Shown: positions 48,701 to 58,031 of the stretch, one piece after another
Layout of the letters: every line of letters starts with the position of its first letter
Numbering within the stretch: position 1 is the stretch's first letter
Source: Sternotherus odoratus
Taxonomy: Eukaryota; Chordata; Testudines; Kinosternidae
NCBI GenBank assembly: GCA_032164245.1
Contig: JAVMKO010000003.1
Span: forward strand, 6,210,651 to 6,274,650
DNA: 64,000 nt
Direction of reading: 5' to 3'
Program-made: the position numbers and the translations under genes
The notes under the pieces: generated by a model
Database searches by the model: none
What the model was told of the DNA's origin: nothing
What the model saw: only the letters and a program-made list of their open reading frames with translations

Positions 48701-51700
48701 GGCCTCAGACTACCCCCTCCCAGAACAATCTATTACATGGGGAGGAGTAGTTTGGATGGCTCAGGGGACTGGGAATGTGAGACGGAGCCTGTGGTATCAA
48801 AGCAGCTGGTTCAAACCAAACGTCGATACAGGCCAAGAGTTGTTACTACCCTGTTTCCCCGAAAGTAAGACATCCCCCGAAAATAAGACGTACTTCCAGT
48901 TTTGCCTCTCGCTGTAATATAATGTAATGTAATTTTGGGAGCAAAAATTAATATAAGACACGGTCTTATTTTCGGGGAAACACGGTATCTGCTGGCTGGT
49001 TGGTGACAGATGTGACAAGGAGCGTGGTGGTCTCAGGCTCTCTTAATATGCCAGTATATCTATATGCCAGCAGAGCCCCTAGTGTAGCACATGGTGGCAG
49101 AAGGAGTTCTCTTCCCGGCATATCTACACAATCTGCCTGAACAACGTTCGCTATGCTGACAAAAGTACTCCTGGGTCGGCATAGCTGTAGCTACACTGGG
49201 AGCTTTGGTGGTGTAGCTAAGTCAGCCAATGGGTGGTGGCTTTTTCTCGTTGTTGGTTTCCACCCTCTGAACAGGTCTAAACTTGGTAGTGGAGACCAGG
49301 CCTCAGTCCACGTCCCATAGACAGGACATGACGGTCTCTTATTGTGAGACAGAAAGACAACGTATGAGGTGTGAGGGGAGAATTGGCTTCTGCACCAGTG
49401 GTAACCAACAGAGAATGCCTCTCCCTCTCCTAGGGTCAATGTTACAGAAGACATATATGTCTATAGATCCCAGAAAGGTGTAAACACCAAGGGGTGGGGA
49501 CTGGTTAGGTTTGTCGAGGGAGGAAGAGGAGGAAGAGCAGAAGAAATGGGAAGAAATTCAGTAAAGGAGAGTTGAGGCTGAATATCAGCATCCCTTCCTA
49601 ATAGGGAGGCCAGTCCAGCTCGGAGTGCATAGGGCTTTGACACCGGAAAAACACCAGCACAACTGGCAACAATGAGACAGCCTCCCCCGCCCTCTTGATG
49701 GCTATCCCAGTTTGAGATAGCAAGACTGAAAGAGCCATGGAGACTGGAAGACGCCACCATCCGTAGACGCAATGCTTCCAGTTCAGGGTTGAGTCACATT
49801 GAAAGGGTCGCAGGGGTCAGCTTTGCTTTGAGGAATCATTCTTTGGAGAGACCGAGAACTGCGGTCTCCAGAGCGATTCATGTGTCAACGTTCACCTACG
49901 TGAAATCACCTACGTGAAATTCCCTTCAAGTTTTTTAAAAGAAAACTGCCATGGGGTAGCATTAATATCATTAAATAATGCCCTGGTCTATTCTTGCCAT
50001 AAGTTGCACGTTTGATTTATGCTATTGCAACAGCTAGACTACCCGTACCAGCCTAATGAATCTCATATAGCCAAAACGTCGACTAGGTCTTTATTTTTAT
50101 CTATAATACGCTAGAGAATAGTGAGAAATGAGGAAGTAACGTGGGACTGAAGAGACAGTGCCCGCGTACAAGAAAACATTCCCCATGCCCTGACTCATGT
50201 GTGAAATGCGGGGAGAATCGAGAGTGACATGAGCCCAATGTTCCAGCTACTGCCCGTCTTCAGCACAAGGTCGGCGGCAAATTACTCATGTCGCTCAGCC
50301 AGGCAGAAATGTGTCGTAGCTTGAAATTGTGGGGAAATCCTAGGTGAGGAACTAGAGCTGGTGGGAAAAAAAAATCTGATGAAATGCTTTTAAATTGGGA
50401 TTTGCCAGTTTGTCCAATCTGAAATGTTTTGCAAAGATGGTTCAATTTCGATGAGGTTCCTGCCTGGTTTCCTGCCCACTGGCCTGCCTGGCTGGTCACC
50501 TAATGGGGAGATGAGAGCCGGGAATCTTTGGGAACCCCGGCCCCTAGACTCATGGCTACTCTGCACCTTCGGTTCCTAGGGTCCCTACCTCCAGGGCAGC
50601 CCACCAGGCAGAGTGCCCCAGAGACAAAGCTCCATTCTCTTTTGAACTATCGAAATCTTGTGCCAATGGAATTGCCTTTCTCTGCTCCGCTCTAGCAGGA
50701 ACCTAAACTAGGACGTGGATGGCAGTGCTGCAGTAACATGGATTGGCCCTGCTCCAAACAGGGTTAGGAATTCATGAGTCTGGAATTTGTGATTATACCT
50801 GTTTTTATTCTTTGAGCCCCAGTATGGATGGGGCCTAGTAAATGTAGAGCAGGGAGCGGGGGAAAGGATGGTATTTCGTGGACTCATTCTCACGGACATT
50901 CAAGGGTTCTGGGTGCGTCTAGGTGCACTCTAATCTTTCACATTTAGAGAAGGGCTGGGACCAAAATCCTGGATCCAAACCCCTCCACACACTGTGGATG
51001 TTCCAGTCTGGAGATGCTGACTGCTGAGATAACGTAGCCACATATGTGTAGCGAAGGGAAGGGTACTCTTCTCTGGCTGCCTCCTCACAATGTTGTATGC
51101 CCCTGCACCCTCCTGGATGGATAATCCAAGTGGGTACCATCCTGGCTCTCTATCTTGTGTTACAACGTAATAGTAGTTTCGCATCACAGGCTGATTGGTC
51201 TCTAGTGATCACAGTCGTGCATGTGGACGTTTTAAGGAGGGGCCCCCCGTGAATGCTGATACAAAAGCTTTACACTGCTCATGGCTAGAAAGTGTATGTG
51301 ACTGTAACAGGCTTTGTTGGGGCAGACTATAGAGAATCTCATCTGTTATGCCGCGACACAAGCATAACTATTTCATGGGTTATTGATGGCGGCTTTACAA
51401 TATTCCAGGGAAGATTCAGTAGTGGCTGTCCCAACTTTTAAAAAAAATCAATTACATTAAACAAATCTATTGAATGCCAGCTACTTAAAGGCTCTTCAGA
51501 TATCCACAGAATGGCTTTGAATGAATGCTAATAGAATCTGTAGTTGACTGGCTCTACTTAGCCATAAATACTAGCATTCACAGATGATCAAGGTACACAA
51601 ACACTTCAGAAAGGGCTGTAGAGATTTCCTGTGTGGTTCATATGTGTACTTTTCTTCCATGAACCCTGGATCACATACTGGGTTTAGTTCCTTGTTTTCT

Positions 51701-54700
51701 TAAGCACCCTTTGTTAGATTCTGAAGCAAAGAAAATGATTAGGGGGTTGGGGCACATGATTTATGAGGAGAGGCTGAGAGAACTGGGCTTATTTAGTCTG
51801 CAGAAGAGAAGAACGAGGGGGGATTTGATAGCAGCCTTCAGTTACCTGAAAGGGGGTTCCAAAGAGGCTGGATCTAGAGTATTCTCAGTGGTACCAGATG
51901 ATAGAACAAGGAGCAGTGAATGGTCTCAAGTTGCAGTAGGGGAGGTCTAGGTTGGATATTAGGAAACACTAGTTCACTAGGAAGGCACTGAAGTACTGGA
52001 ATGGATTATCTCGGAGGTGGTGGAATCTCCATCCTTAGAGGTTTTTAAGACCCGCTTGACAAAGCCCTGGCTGGGATGATTTACTTGGTGTTGGTCCTGC
52101 TTTGAGCAGGGGGGTGGAGTAGATGACCTCCTGAGCTCTCTTCCACCCCTAATCTTCTATGATTCTATGAAAGGCATTAACAATAATTAAAGTCTTTAAG
52201 GGCTTTAGCTCACAGGGAAAATGCTTGCTAAATTTCTTGCTTATTTGGTGAGCATAAGAACATAAGAATGGCCGTACTGGATCAGACCAATGGTCCATCT
52301 AGCCCAGTATCCTGTCTACCGACAGTGGCCAGTGCCAAGTGCTTCAGAGGAAACGACTAGAACAAAACAATTGTTGAGTGAACCTTCCCCTGTCATCCAG
52401 TCCCAGCATCTGGCAATCAGAGTCTTAGGGACACCGAGAGCATAGGGTTGTCTTCCTGAGCATCCTGGCTAATAATAGCAGATGGATTTGTCCCTCAATG
52501 AAGATTTGGGAAATGTCCCAGTTATATTTTGGAAGGTTTCTGGAAAGGAGAGGAACTGGAGGGACCAGTGCTTTGGCAAATGGAACAGAGAGCTGTTTGT
52601 TTTGACATCCGTTCAAATCTTATTCAGATCCTAACTGAAGGGATGATGATCTTATGGATAAGGCATTGGATTGGGACCCAGGACAGCACGGTTTGACTCC
52701 AAGTGTGACTCTGGGCAGACCTCTCTGTGCCTTAGCTCGCCATCTGTAAATTGGGGGTAATATTCCTATATTGGGGCTTTATGGTGGAAGGCCTTGTAGG
52801 GCAGGGGCAGACTCTACCGTGAATAGCACACTGGGGCTGCAACTCACTAGTGAAATACAAATAATTATAACAAACGTTGTTCCCATCTCGCGGCAAGTCT
52901 TTGTGAAGTGGTGGGTCTCAGTCCAGTTCTCCAGGACCAGGCAGTGATGAATGCAAGTTCACCAAATCACATCATCACAGCTGGCCAGCTGTTGGCAATC
53001 TCAGCAGGGAGACTCAGATCTGAGCCGTCTGTGGAGTCTAATCTGCCCTCTTAACGCTAACACTCCTGCTTGGTGGTCATGGGTGCTAATCCTGCACACA
53101 AGTGGCAAAGACTCCCAGCACCTTGCCTCAAACTGAGCCGGCACATAAATGGAACAGAAAGTCGTGTGAAAGGGAATATTCATTAGTAACAAATCTGCAA
53201 ATGACAGATTGGGGCCAGCGGTGATAATGATACCTACCAGTATGATACCAGTTTTTCAAACTGAAGAGGTTCAGAGAAAAGCTACAAGAAAGATAAAGGG
53301 ATTGGAAAACATGCCTCTTCGTGGAAGCCTCAAGGAGCACAATCTATTTAAGGTATCTAAGAGAAGTTTAAGGGGCAACTTGATCACAGTCAACAACTAT
53401 CAACATGGGGAACCGAAATCTGATCATAGAGAGCTCTTCCGACTTGCAGACAAAGGTATAACAAGAACCAACAGCTGGAAGTTGAACTAGACAAATTTAG
53501 ACTGGGAATAAGGCACAGATTTTGAATATGAGGGTAATTAACCAGTGGAACAACTTCCTACGGGTTGGGATGGATTTGCCATCTTTGGAAATTTTCAAAT
53601 CAAGATCAGAGGTTTGTTCTGAAAGATCTGCTCTCCTTCAAACAGGGATGAAGTCAGGGAAGTTAGATAAGAGGTATGTCATGCAGGTCAGACTAGATGA
53701 TCAAAATGATCCTTGGCCTTGGAATCTAGATATTCTCAAGCGCTTACATAGCCCTTGTCATTATTAGACCCTAAAGCACTCAAAGACGAGCTCATTCTCC
53801 AAACGTTCTCCGTGAAATCTAGTCTAGGCACTTACCCAATCTTCATCACCGTAGCCTCTGAGCCGTGCTCCATTTATGAGAGAGGTATTGGGGTTCAAGC
53901 AATTAGGTGCTGGGACTCAAGCAATTTTTTTACATTTGTCACTGATGCAGCATGCCCAGAAATGCCGGGGCTAGGAACTGCCAAGCCTAGAGGTGCCCCT
54001 GGGGCTCAGCCCTGGCACAAATTAAGGACTAACCTTGAGCGCTTCATGGTCACTAATGGGTTTTTTCCTTACAGCATCCCCGTGAGTAGAGCCATGCTAT
54101 TAGCCCCATCGTACAGATGGGGAATTCGGGCACATGGAATTCCTTCCTGACCATATGTTACAAAATATCATCTGCGTGGCAGGTTCAATTTCCCCTCCCC
54201 ACAACTCTCCCTAACGATGCATTCAGGAACAAACTCATCGGGACAGTCATCTGTTCGCAAGCGCCTTTACCTCCCTCCTCACCAATGGCAAATGTGATTG
54301 CTTCAAACGCTGGTCCTAGTCGATGGGTAGATCACCACGGAAGTGAAACTAGTGATGACGTGCAAACGCTGTGTAGTCACCCAACAAGCAGTAGGTGGGT
54401 TGTTCTCCCACCTAAAAAGACAACTCAACTGAATGTGTTTCTTTGGCTACATTACAATATTGCCGGCATGAATAAAACTAAGGGGGAAGGGGACTTGGGG
54501 CCTCATGGAAGCCCATTGACCTCAATGGACATTGGACAAAGGAGATAATAGTTGGAGGCCTCCAAGAAGTAAGGTGCAGATTTTAAGGGCCATTTCTGCC
54601 AACCCTCAAAATTATGTACTAGCAAATACGCCATCCCCGTCTCCTTATCGGACAGGAGGATTCATGAATTACGCATGAGATCCGATTTAATGTGGGTGTT

Positions 54701-57680
54701 TTTACCTGTCCCTAAGCCGGAATGCAGAGCACTTGAAGCAAAGAGGATATTTTTAGCTAACTCAGTGCTCTGGAACTGGGTGCTTTAACTAATTAGCAGC
54801 AGCAAATGCCTGGTGTGTATTGCTGCCCAAAGTTACTGCACAGCAGACTGGGAGCTGAAAATCCCACGTAGCTGAGTTTGATATGGTCAGAGAAGTCACC
54901 AGAAATGCTTGTGGAATTAGTCACATTGCCGTGAGCCTGGTTTGGGGACAGTGTTCTGCTCAGGGGGGACTCTGTCCTCCTCACACCCACAGGAACGGTG
55001 CAAGGGTGAAAAATTGGGACAGGGGGTGGGAGGTAATAGGAGCCTATATAAAAAAAAAAAACCCAAAATCGGGACTGTCCCTATAAAATCGGGACATCTG
55101 GTCACCCTAGGTGCACCTTAGAACAGATGTTTAAAGAGATTTAGGCACCTAAAGATGCAGATAAGTGCCTAGTGGGATTTGCTAAAGCACCGAGGCACCT
55201 TGGGTGGAGGGTCTTAGATCCTTAGGCATTTAGGCCTTTAGAAAATCCTGCGTGGTTCCTAGCTGCAGCTTTAGTGCCTAGATGCCTTTCAAATCTGGTA
55301 CCTTGAGCCTCTTCCGCTGGGAAAGGGATTAGAGGCCGGATCTGGCTCTCAGGAAGGAGGTAAGGCCAAATGGATGTGTATCTGTCCAGGGAGTTAGCAG
55401 GGCTTTGCCTAGCTTTCTCCACCGGCAGCTTTTCAGGTGTTCAAATGGGACGTTGTGCCTAAGGCTAGTAAGAGTACATGAGTCGGGGTCATACAAGGAG
55501 AGCATCAATATGACCCTTTGAACTATATGGTTAAAATGGGGACAAGGCCTGTCTTAGGCTTCTAGGTTTGTGTAGTGCCCAGCTCAGATAGGACCCTGGT
55601 CCGTGACTGAGGCTCCAAAATGCTTCTGCAATATGACTATGAATAAATAAGACTCATGATGAGTTTAGGCAACATTTACGCCACATTTAGCATTATTTTT
55701 CCCTGCAGTTAAAAGGCACCAGGAAAAAAATAGATAAATCCCTTGTGGGCTTGAACCCTGCATGCATTGAAGCCAAAAAAGAGCTCTGCTATAGATTTCG
55801 GTTTGAGCAGCCAACCAGTTTCCTTGCTCATTAGTGAATCCAAGGAAGCAGTTGTGGGGAGGTGCATGTAGGGCGGACGCTAGGTGTGTTGTCGTCAGAG
55901 ATACTTTTCATATGGGGATGAAAGCGAGAGGCTGGGACCCTGGGCCCTGCTTCTGGGAACGTGTTTAGATTGCATTCCTGACATGCCACATAAATGATTG
56001 GAGATAAGAACGTAAAATGGCGGGGCCTGCTGAGAGAGCTACGTCTGTAATCTTTGCAGCACCGCCTTGAAAGCACTTAGATTGAAATGAAGTCATATGA
56101 AATTTACAAGAGAGAGGCTATAGCTTACCGGGTGCTTTTTGATCAGTACAGCATGGTTCACTCTCTCTTCCACGGGGGGTGCCCGGCTTCATTTGTACGT
56201 AGAGATCATACAGGAAACTCAACAAATCATTCTCTTTCATGCCATCCCAGCAAACGCAGGCACCTGCCTTTTCAGTGTGTCAATAAAGCAGGGTGGAGGT
56301 CTGTGTGCATCAGCTGGTCTCCTTTGTAAACGGGAGGGCGATCTCAGGGCTCTGAGCTGGGTTACAGAAAGATTTGATGGGATTGATGGTTCATAGTTTG
56401 CTAATGAGCTACTGAAATGTCATCTCAACCCCACCCCCACCAGCCATGACTGGCAACTAGCTGACCCTCCTCCTTCAGTAGTGGATTATCGAATGGGATG
56501 ACTGGACCCATGCCCAGGGGCCCCATAAAAATGGGCACCCCCAATCCGCTCCCCAGCAGAAGTGCCGGGCAGGCGGGGCAGGGGAAGGAGCACTGGGGGG
56601 GAGGGGGGAAGCCCCCCAGGGCCCAAACCCCCGCTGTGGCCCCAGGACTGGAGGAGCTCTCACTCCCTGCTGTGGCCTCAGGGATGGGGGAGCTCTCACT
56701 CCCAGTTGGGGGGGGGGGAGGAGAGACAGAGCTTCTTCAGTCTTGGGTCCACAGTGAGGAGAGGGGGCAGAAAGGAGCAAATAGGTTGCATGGCACCACA
56801 ATGGGGCGGTGGTGGTAGTGGAATGGGGCGGGAATGGGGGTGGAAAGGGGGTGGGGCCACAGGGGGGAGGGAAATAATGGGGTGGGGCCTTGGGCGGTTC
56901 CACACGTGGAAGGGGCAGAACGGGGGCGGGAGCGCAGATGGGGTGGGGAGGGGCCTCCCACTTGCTCTGGCCCTGGGCCCCACAAAACCTTAATCCACCT
57001 CTGGCCTCATCAGTAGTCTCTGTGGAAGGACCTAGCATGGAATGGTCTCTCCCAGACAGGGAGCTTCTCTCTCTCTCTCTCGTAGAGGTTGTCTTTTAAG
57101 GATAAAGCTCATTGACGGGGTGGTGTGGGCGTAGCTTGCACTGCAGCTGCCCATGATCCTTGACCGGCAGCCAGATCTTACACCGAGAAAAGCCCCTTCC
57201 CTGCTGAATTGCTCCAGAGGGATCTCCCAGAGCTGGGCCTACTCTGAAATTTTCCTCCTCGAAAGGGCTCGGGTGTTGATTTTCCCCCTTCAGGCCCATC
57301 TCTGGCTTATCTCTGGGATCCAGCTGCTGTTCATCATCCCGTTGCGTTCTCCTTTTAACCCCTAGGGAGACCACGGGGGGCCTTTGGTTTGCACTTATGG
57401 AGACGTCATGAAGTGGTTCGCACTTGGCATCGCCAGCGGGGGAGAAGGCTGCGGGGAAAAAGAGCAGCCTGGAATGTACACCTTCATTTTCAACTACTTG
57501 GAGTGGATCCAGGCGGAGACGGCCAGGGCAGGGAAGCCTTTCCTCCCTGAGGGACTGGATAACGTCACGATTTCCAGTCAGCTTCACTCAGGCGCTGGGA
57601 ATCCGCCTGCACCTCCTGCTTCTTCGCTCCTTTTGTTTTTCTATTTTACCATTTTGCTAGTGATGGTTTTCAAATCATAA
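36737..57680 (+). CDS. PRSS55: PRSS55-like trypsin-fold serine protease homologue, catalytically altered
   Basis: Five exons join (36737-36791, 40486-40669, 42686-42936, 48136-48278, 57366-57680) into 948 nt, 315 aa, with no stop and intron phases 1-2-1-0, the usual trypsin-family pattern. Residues 1-18 form a signal peptide ([18 protein letters not shown]). The S1 domain follows, with ten cysteines in the 1-122, 42-58, 136-201, 168-182 and 191-220 pairings. His57 is His74 (AAHC) and Asp102 is Asp120 (NMDNDVALV), but Ser195 is His214 (GDHGGP). Asp189 is retained (Asp208). The activation site is E33-S34, not Arg-Ile/Val, and Trp215 is Gly236. There is an N-glycosylation site NVT at 277 and a hydrophobic C-terminus 299-313, as in GPI-anchored PRSS55. 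Orthology rests on NMDNDxALxLLxSPIEF, ECGLRP-type N-terminus and position beside MSRA. In mice PRSS55 is a testis GPI-anchored protease needed for sperm function. A paralogue cannot be excluded. Confidence 0.88.
36939..37111 (+). mobile_element. tRNA-derived Cry-type SINE
   Basis: Box A-like TAGCTCAGTGG at 36950-36960, ggcctgctaaacccagggttg, box B-like AATTCAATCC, then the CR1-like tail with ttgctttgagcaggcagttggactagatgatctcctgaggtcccttccaactc. The best-preserved copy in the window. Confidence 0.9.
37384..38159 (-). mobile_element. Solo LTR of an endogenous retrovirus/LTR element
   Basis: Termini TGTGA...TCACA with TAAT nearby on both sides suggest TG..CA ends. On the minus strand there is an octamer-type ATGCAAAT (at about 37865-37872), a downstream AATAAA (37726-37731) and a second AATAAA (37476-37481) about 90 bp before the end, fitting U3-R-U5 order. 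No internal gag/pol is adjacent. Boundaries are tentative. Confidence 0.5.
38218..38340 (-). mobile_element. GGGTGACCAG MITE, copy 1
   Basis: Ends gggtgaccag and ctggtcacct are inverted; the interior has gggactgtccctttaaaattgggac. Copies at 43095 and 55003. Confidence 0.8.
38870..38945 (-). repeat. CORE-SINE fragment
   Basis: aggtgctgtactaatatagaacaaaaagacagtccctgccccaaagaggttacagtctt is the antisense tail wording. Confidence 0.6.
39053..39226. mobile_element. Tigger-like MITE inside a CR1
   Basis: 174 bp flanked by TA (39051-39052 and 39227-39228). Termini CACTGGACCCT and AGGGTCCAGTG are exact inverted repeats; the interior carries a tatagcgcgg phrase and an aatttaattatttaaatt palindrome. 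Confidence 0.8.
39124..39299 (+). repeat. Duplicated block, copy A (MITE 3' part + CR1 start)
   Basis: Spans the right half of the MITE and the adjoining CR1-type sequence. Its last ~70 bp match 41206-41277 with two mismatches. Copy B is about 1.98 kb downstream in direct orientation, on the other side of exon 2. Confidence 0.8.
39230..39995 (+). mobile_element. CR1 LINE: ORF2 end and 3' UTR
   Basis: Contains ggatttagggatcatggtctataatcagctgaacatgagctcc, ctactggaatactgtgtccatttctg and a 3' end with cctagaggtcccttctttggcctt. Frame broken throughout. Confidence 0.8.
40442..40459 (+). repeat. (AC)n microsatellite next to PRSS55 exon 2
   Basis: Nine AC units ending 26 bp before the exon 2 acceptor, so length variation would sit in or near the branch-point region. 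Confidence 0.9.
40486..40669 (+). CDS. PRSS55: PRSS55 exon 2 (activation segment, His57)
   Basis: Acceptor ttttgtttttag after a CA microsatellite; donor ct|gtgagt at 40670. Encodes residues 19-80: ECGLRP, the altered activation segment (residues 32-43), [10 protein letters not shown], and WWILSAAHC with His74 equivalent to His57. Ends after two bases of codon 80. Confidence 0.92.
41104..41277 (+). repeat. Duplicated block, copy B
   Basis: Direct repeat of 39124-39299. The portion beyond the MITE end is nearly identical; the MITE portion differs more, mostly at 41139-41166. It lacks the left half of the MITE and the rest of the CR1, so it copies the junction, not either element whole. Confidence 0.8.
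41375..41520 (-). repeat. MIR-like CORE-SINE
   Basis: Antisense: atctcaaagcactccacaagcc...cagttgacaggtagggaaaggg...ccagcccagggtcatgcagg. Confidence 0.6.
41905..42165 (+). repeat. MIR-like CORE-SINE
   Basis: Contains gggacttgggagactgaggtttacttccc, gggaccttgagtaagtcac, ctgtgccttgtttgcccatctgtgtaccgggg and caccagggtgtcgtgagg. Confidence 0.65.
42207..42354 (+). mobile_element. Truncated Cry-type SINE
   Basis: Begins inside the head (tttaatccttgaggggaccatttagggata) and keeps the full CR1-like tail (cctttgagcagggggttgggctagatgatcgcctgaggtcccttcaaaccc). Confidence 0.85.
42686..42936 (+). CDS. PRSS55: PRSS55 exon 3 (Asp102)
   Basis: The in-frame acceptor is the ctaag at 42681-42685, giving [12 protein letters not shown] across the junction. 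A second AG 8 nt downstream (42693) would shift the frame. Contains [18 protein letters not shown] with Asp120 equivalent to Asp102, VPICLP and CWVVGWG. Donor cag|gtactg at 42937; ends phase 1. Confidence 0.93.
43095..43214 (+). mobile_element. GGGTGACCAG MITE, copy 2 (intact)
   Basis: 120 bp flanked by TA on both sides; termini GGGTGACCAGA and TCTGGTCACCC are exact inverted repeats. Interior: cccgattttatagggac and tgtcccgatttttcacac. Confidence 0.9.
44677..44779. mobile_element. Small hAT-like MITE
   Basis: AAGGGGTGAAAGTAA and TTACTTTCACCCCTG are inverted termini; flanks ATTAGGGC and AGTAGGGC resemble an 8-bp duplication with one mismatch. Confidence 0.65.
45465..45590 (+). repeat. CORE-SINE tail
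   Basis: gtacgctctcggggcagggacaatttgttctgtatttgtgcag...cccggcccatgaccggggctcc...acaaataa. Confidence 0.6.
46025..46400. mobile_element. Truncated hAT-type element, relative of 1269-2041
   Basis: Starts CAAGGGTGGGCAAACG followed by gcccgagggccacatc, like the 1269 copy, then the same C-rich interior. The right terminus is missing. Confidence 0.7.
47060..47222 (+). mobile_element. CR1 3' end
   Basis: Contains gaatctccttccttagaggtttttaagg, ctgctttgagcagggggttggactagatgacctcc and ends tctatgattgtatga, the CR1 terminal motif. Confidence 0.9.
48136..48278 (+). CDS. PRSS55: PRSS55 exon 4
   Basis: Acceptor tctttctccggctag; donor cag|gtaaag at 48279, phase 0. Encodes residues 164-211, including [17 protein letters not shown] and KDACQ. 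Asp208 corresponds to Asp189 at the base of the trypsin S1 pocket. The segment after the WGATVPG turn is Lys-rich ([10 protein letters not shown]). Confidence 0.93.
48849..48985. mobile_element. Mariner/Tigger-type MITE (CCCTGTTTCCCCGAAA family)
   Basis: 137 bp flanked by TA (48847-48848 and 48986-48987). Termini CCCTGTTTCCCCGAAA and TTTTCGGGGAAACACGG are inverted; the interior repeats ataagac phrases. Confidence 0.9.
49045..49310. repeat. Repeat with ggcatagctg phrases
   Basis: agcagagcccctagtgtagc...gctatgctgacaaaagtactcctgggtcggcatagctgtagctacactggg. Looks like an unassigned MITE. Confidence 0.4.
50345..50515. repeat. Repeat of the ctagagctgg family
   Basis: aactagagctggtgggaaaaaaaaatc...gaaatgttttgcaaagatggttcaatttcgatgagg; related to 60040-60437. 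Confidence 0.45.
51700..52175 (+). mobile_element. CR1 LINE 3' fragment
   Basis: Frame 51711-51950 reads [20 protein letters not shown] and [13 protein letters not shown], the CR1 ORF2 C-terminus; then the 3' UTR and tail tctatgattctatga. Several frameshifts. Confidence 0.9.
52252..52500 (-). mobile_element. CR1 3' end (aacataagaatggcc subfamily)
   Basis: Begins agcataagaacataagaatggccgtactggatcagaccaatggtccatctagcccagtatcctgtc on the plus strand, the antisense 3' end of the subfamily at 28235 and 62627. Confidence 0.9.
52640..52865 (+). repeat. MIR-like CORE-SINE with tail
   Basis: ggataaggcattggattgggacccagg...gtgactctgggcagacctctctgtgcc...catctgtaaattgggggtaatattcc...gcaggggcagactc. Confidence 0.7.
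53235..53745 (+). mobile_element. CR1 LINE 3' fragment
   Basis: Frame 53209-53490 reads [15 protein letters not shown] and [19 protein letters not shown], the CR1 ORF2 C-terminus; the 3' part contains gtcagactagatgatcaaaatgatccttggccttggaatctag. Confidence 0.9.
55003..55107 (-). mobile_element. GGGTGACCAG MITE, copy 3 (one end lost)
   Basis: Right end atctggtcaccct intact with TA; left end truncated at aagggtgaaaaattggg. Confidence 0.8.
55128..55300. repeat. Repeat rich in TTAGGCACCTAAA
   Basis: Alternating taggcacctaaag and cttaggcatttaggcc phrases in both orientations, forming a loose inverted repeat. Confidence 0.5.
55560..55650 (+). repeat. CORE-SINE tail
   Basis: gtttgtgtagtgcccagctcagataggaccctggtccgtgactgaggctcc. 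Confidence 0.5.
56476..57003. mobile_element. hAT-like element with G-rich interior
   Basis: Termini CAGTAGTGGATTA and TAATCCACCTCTG are inverted repeats (11/13). Flanks TCCTCCTT and GCCTCATC agree poorly as a TSD (5/8). The interior is very G-rich, giving a spurious 187-codon minus-strand frame. Confidence 0.65.
57366..57680 (+). CDS. PRSS55: PRSS55 exon 5 (nucleophile site, C-terminal tail)
   Basis: Acceptor ttttaacccctag. Starts GDHGGPLVC: codon CAC at 57372-57374 replaces the catalytic Ser. Then [19 protein letters not shown] (Trp215 is GGG, 57438-57440), a helix YLEWIQAE, a Pro/Ser-rich linker and a hydrophobic end [15 protein letters not shown] before KS and TAA at 57678. Confidence 0.93.
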   Translation, partial: GDHGGPLVCTYGDVMKWFALGIASGGEGCGEKEQPGMYTFIFNYLEWIQAETARAGKPFLPEGLDNVTISSQLHSGAGNPPAPPASSLLLFFYFTILLVMVFKS

Positions 57681-57685
57681 TTAAA
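57680..57685 (+). terminator. Weak ATTAAA overlapping the PRSS55 stop
   Basis: ATTAAA begins on the last base of TAA and runs into an A-tract. Probably not the used signal; use would give an extremely short 3' UTR. Confidence 0.2.
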
Positions 57686-57734
57686 AAAAAAAATTCACCA
57701 TCCCGCCTCTCCTCTTCTTTATAGAACTCTTCAT

Positions 57735-57890
57735 AATAACACCTCTCTCCTACAGAGACTTTTCATCAGTAGATCTCCACGCACTTCACACTCTTTAATG
57801 GATTTATCCTCACCACATCCCTGGTGGGGAACTGAGGCCTTGGGGCCAAGTTACTTGCTTAATGTCATACGGGGAATGTGTGGAGGGGCT
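57735..57890 (-). repeat. MIR-like CORE-SINE in the PRSS55 3' UTR region
   Basis: Antisense: ctccacgcacttcacactc...catccctggtggggaactgaggccttggggccaagttacttgcttaatgtcat. Confidence 0.6.
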
Positions 57891-58031
57891 GGGAATTACC
57901 AGTTACCAATATGCTCCTGTGTGGGATCATCCAGTTAAGCTCCATGTTAATTATATGAGTTTATGCCAATGTGATGGGTGATAGATTAGAGATACAATAG
58001 GGAGAGCAGAGTGGCAGACAGACACTAGGTC

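Larger units (their letters stand above)
48279..57365 (+). other. PRSS55 intron 4
   Basis: 9.1 kb, GTAAAG..TAG, the longest intron. Besides listed repeats, 48290-48840, 49320-50340, 50520-51690, 53750-55000, 55660-56470 and 57010-57360 hold nothing I recognise. Confidence 0.85.

Noticed and set aside
56475..57038. 187-codon minus-strand frame and overlapping plus-strand frames
   Set aside because: Low-complexity Pro/Gly frames produced by the G-rich interior of the hAT-like element bounded by CAGTAGTGGATTA and TAATCCACCTCTG; no protein motif.
36737..57680. Calling PRSS55 a pseudogene
   Set aside because: No stop or net frameshift in 948 nt, all eight splice sites usable, all cysteines, leader and anchor kept. 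The losses are confined to protease-function sites, so a pseudoenzyme fits better; expression is unproven.
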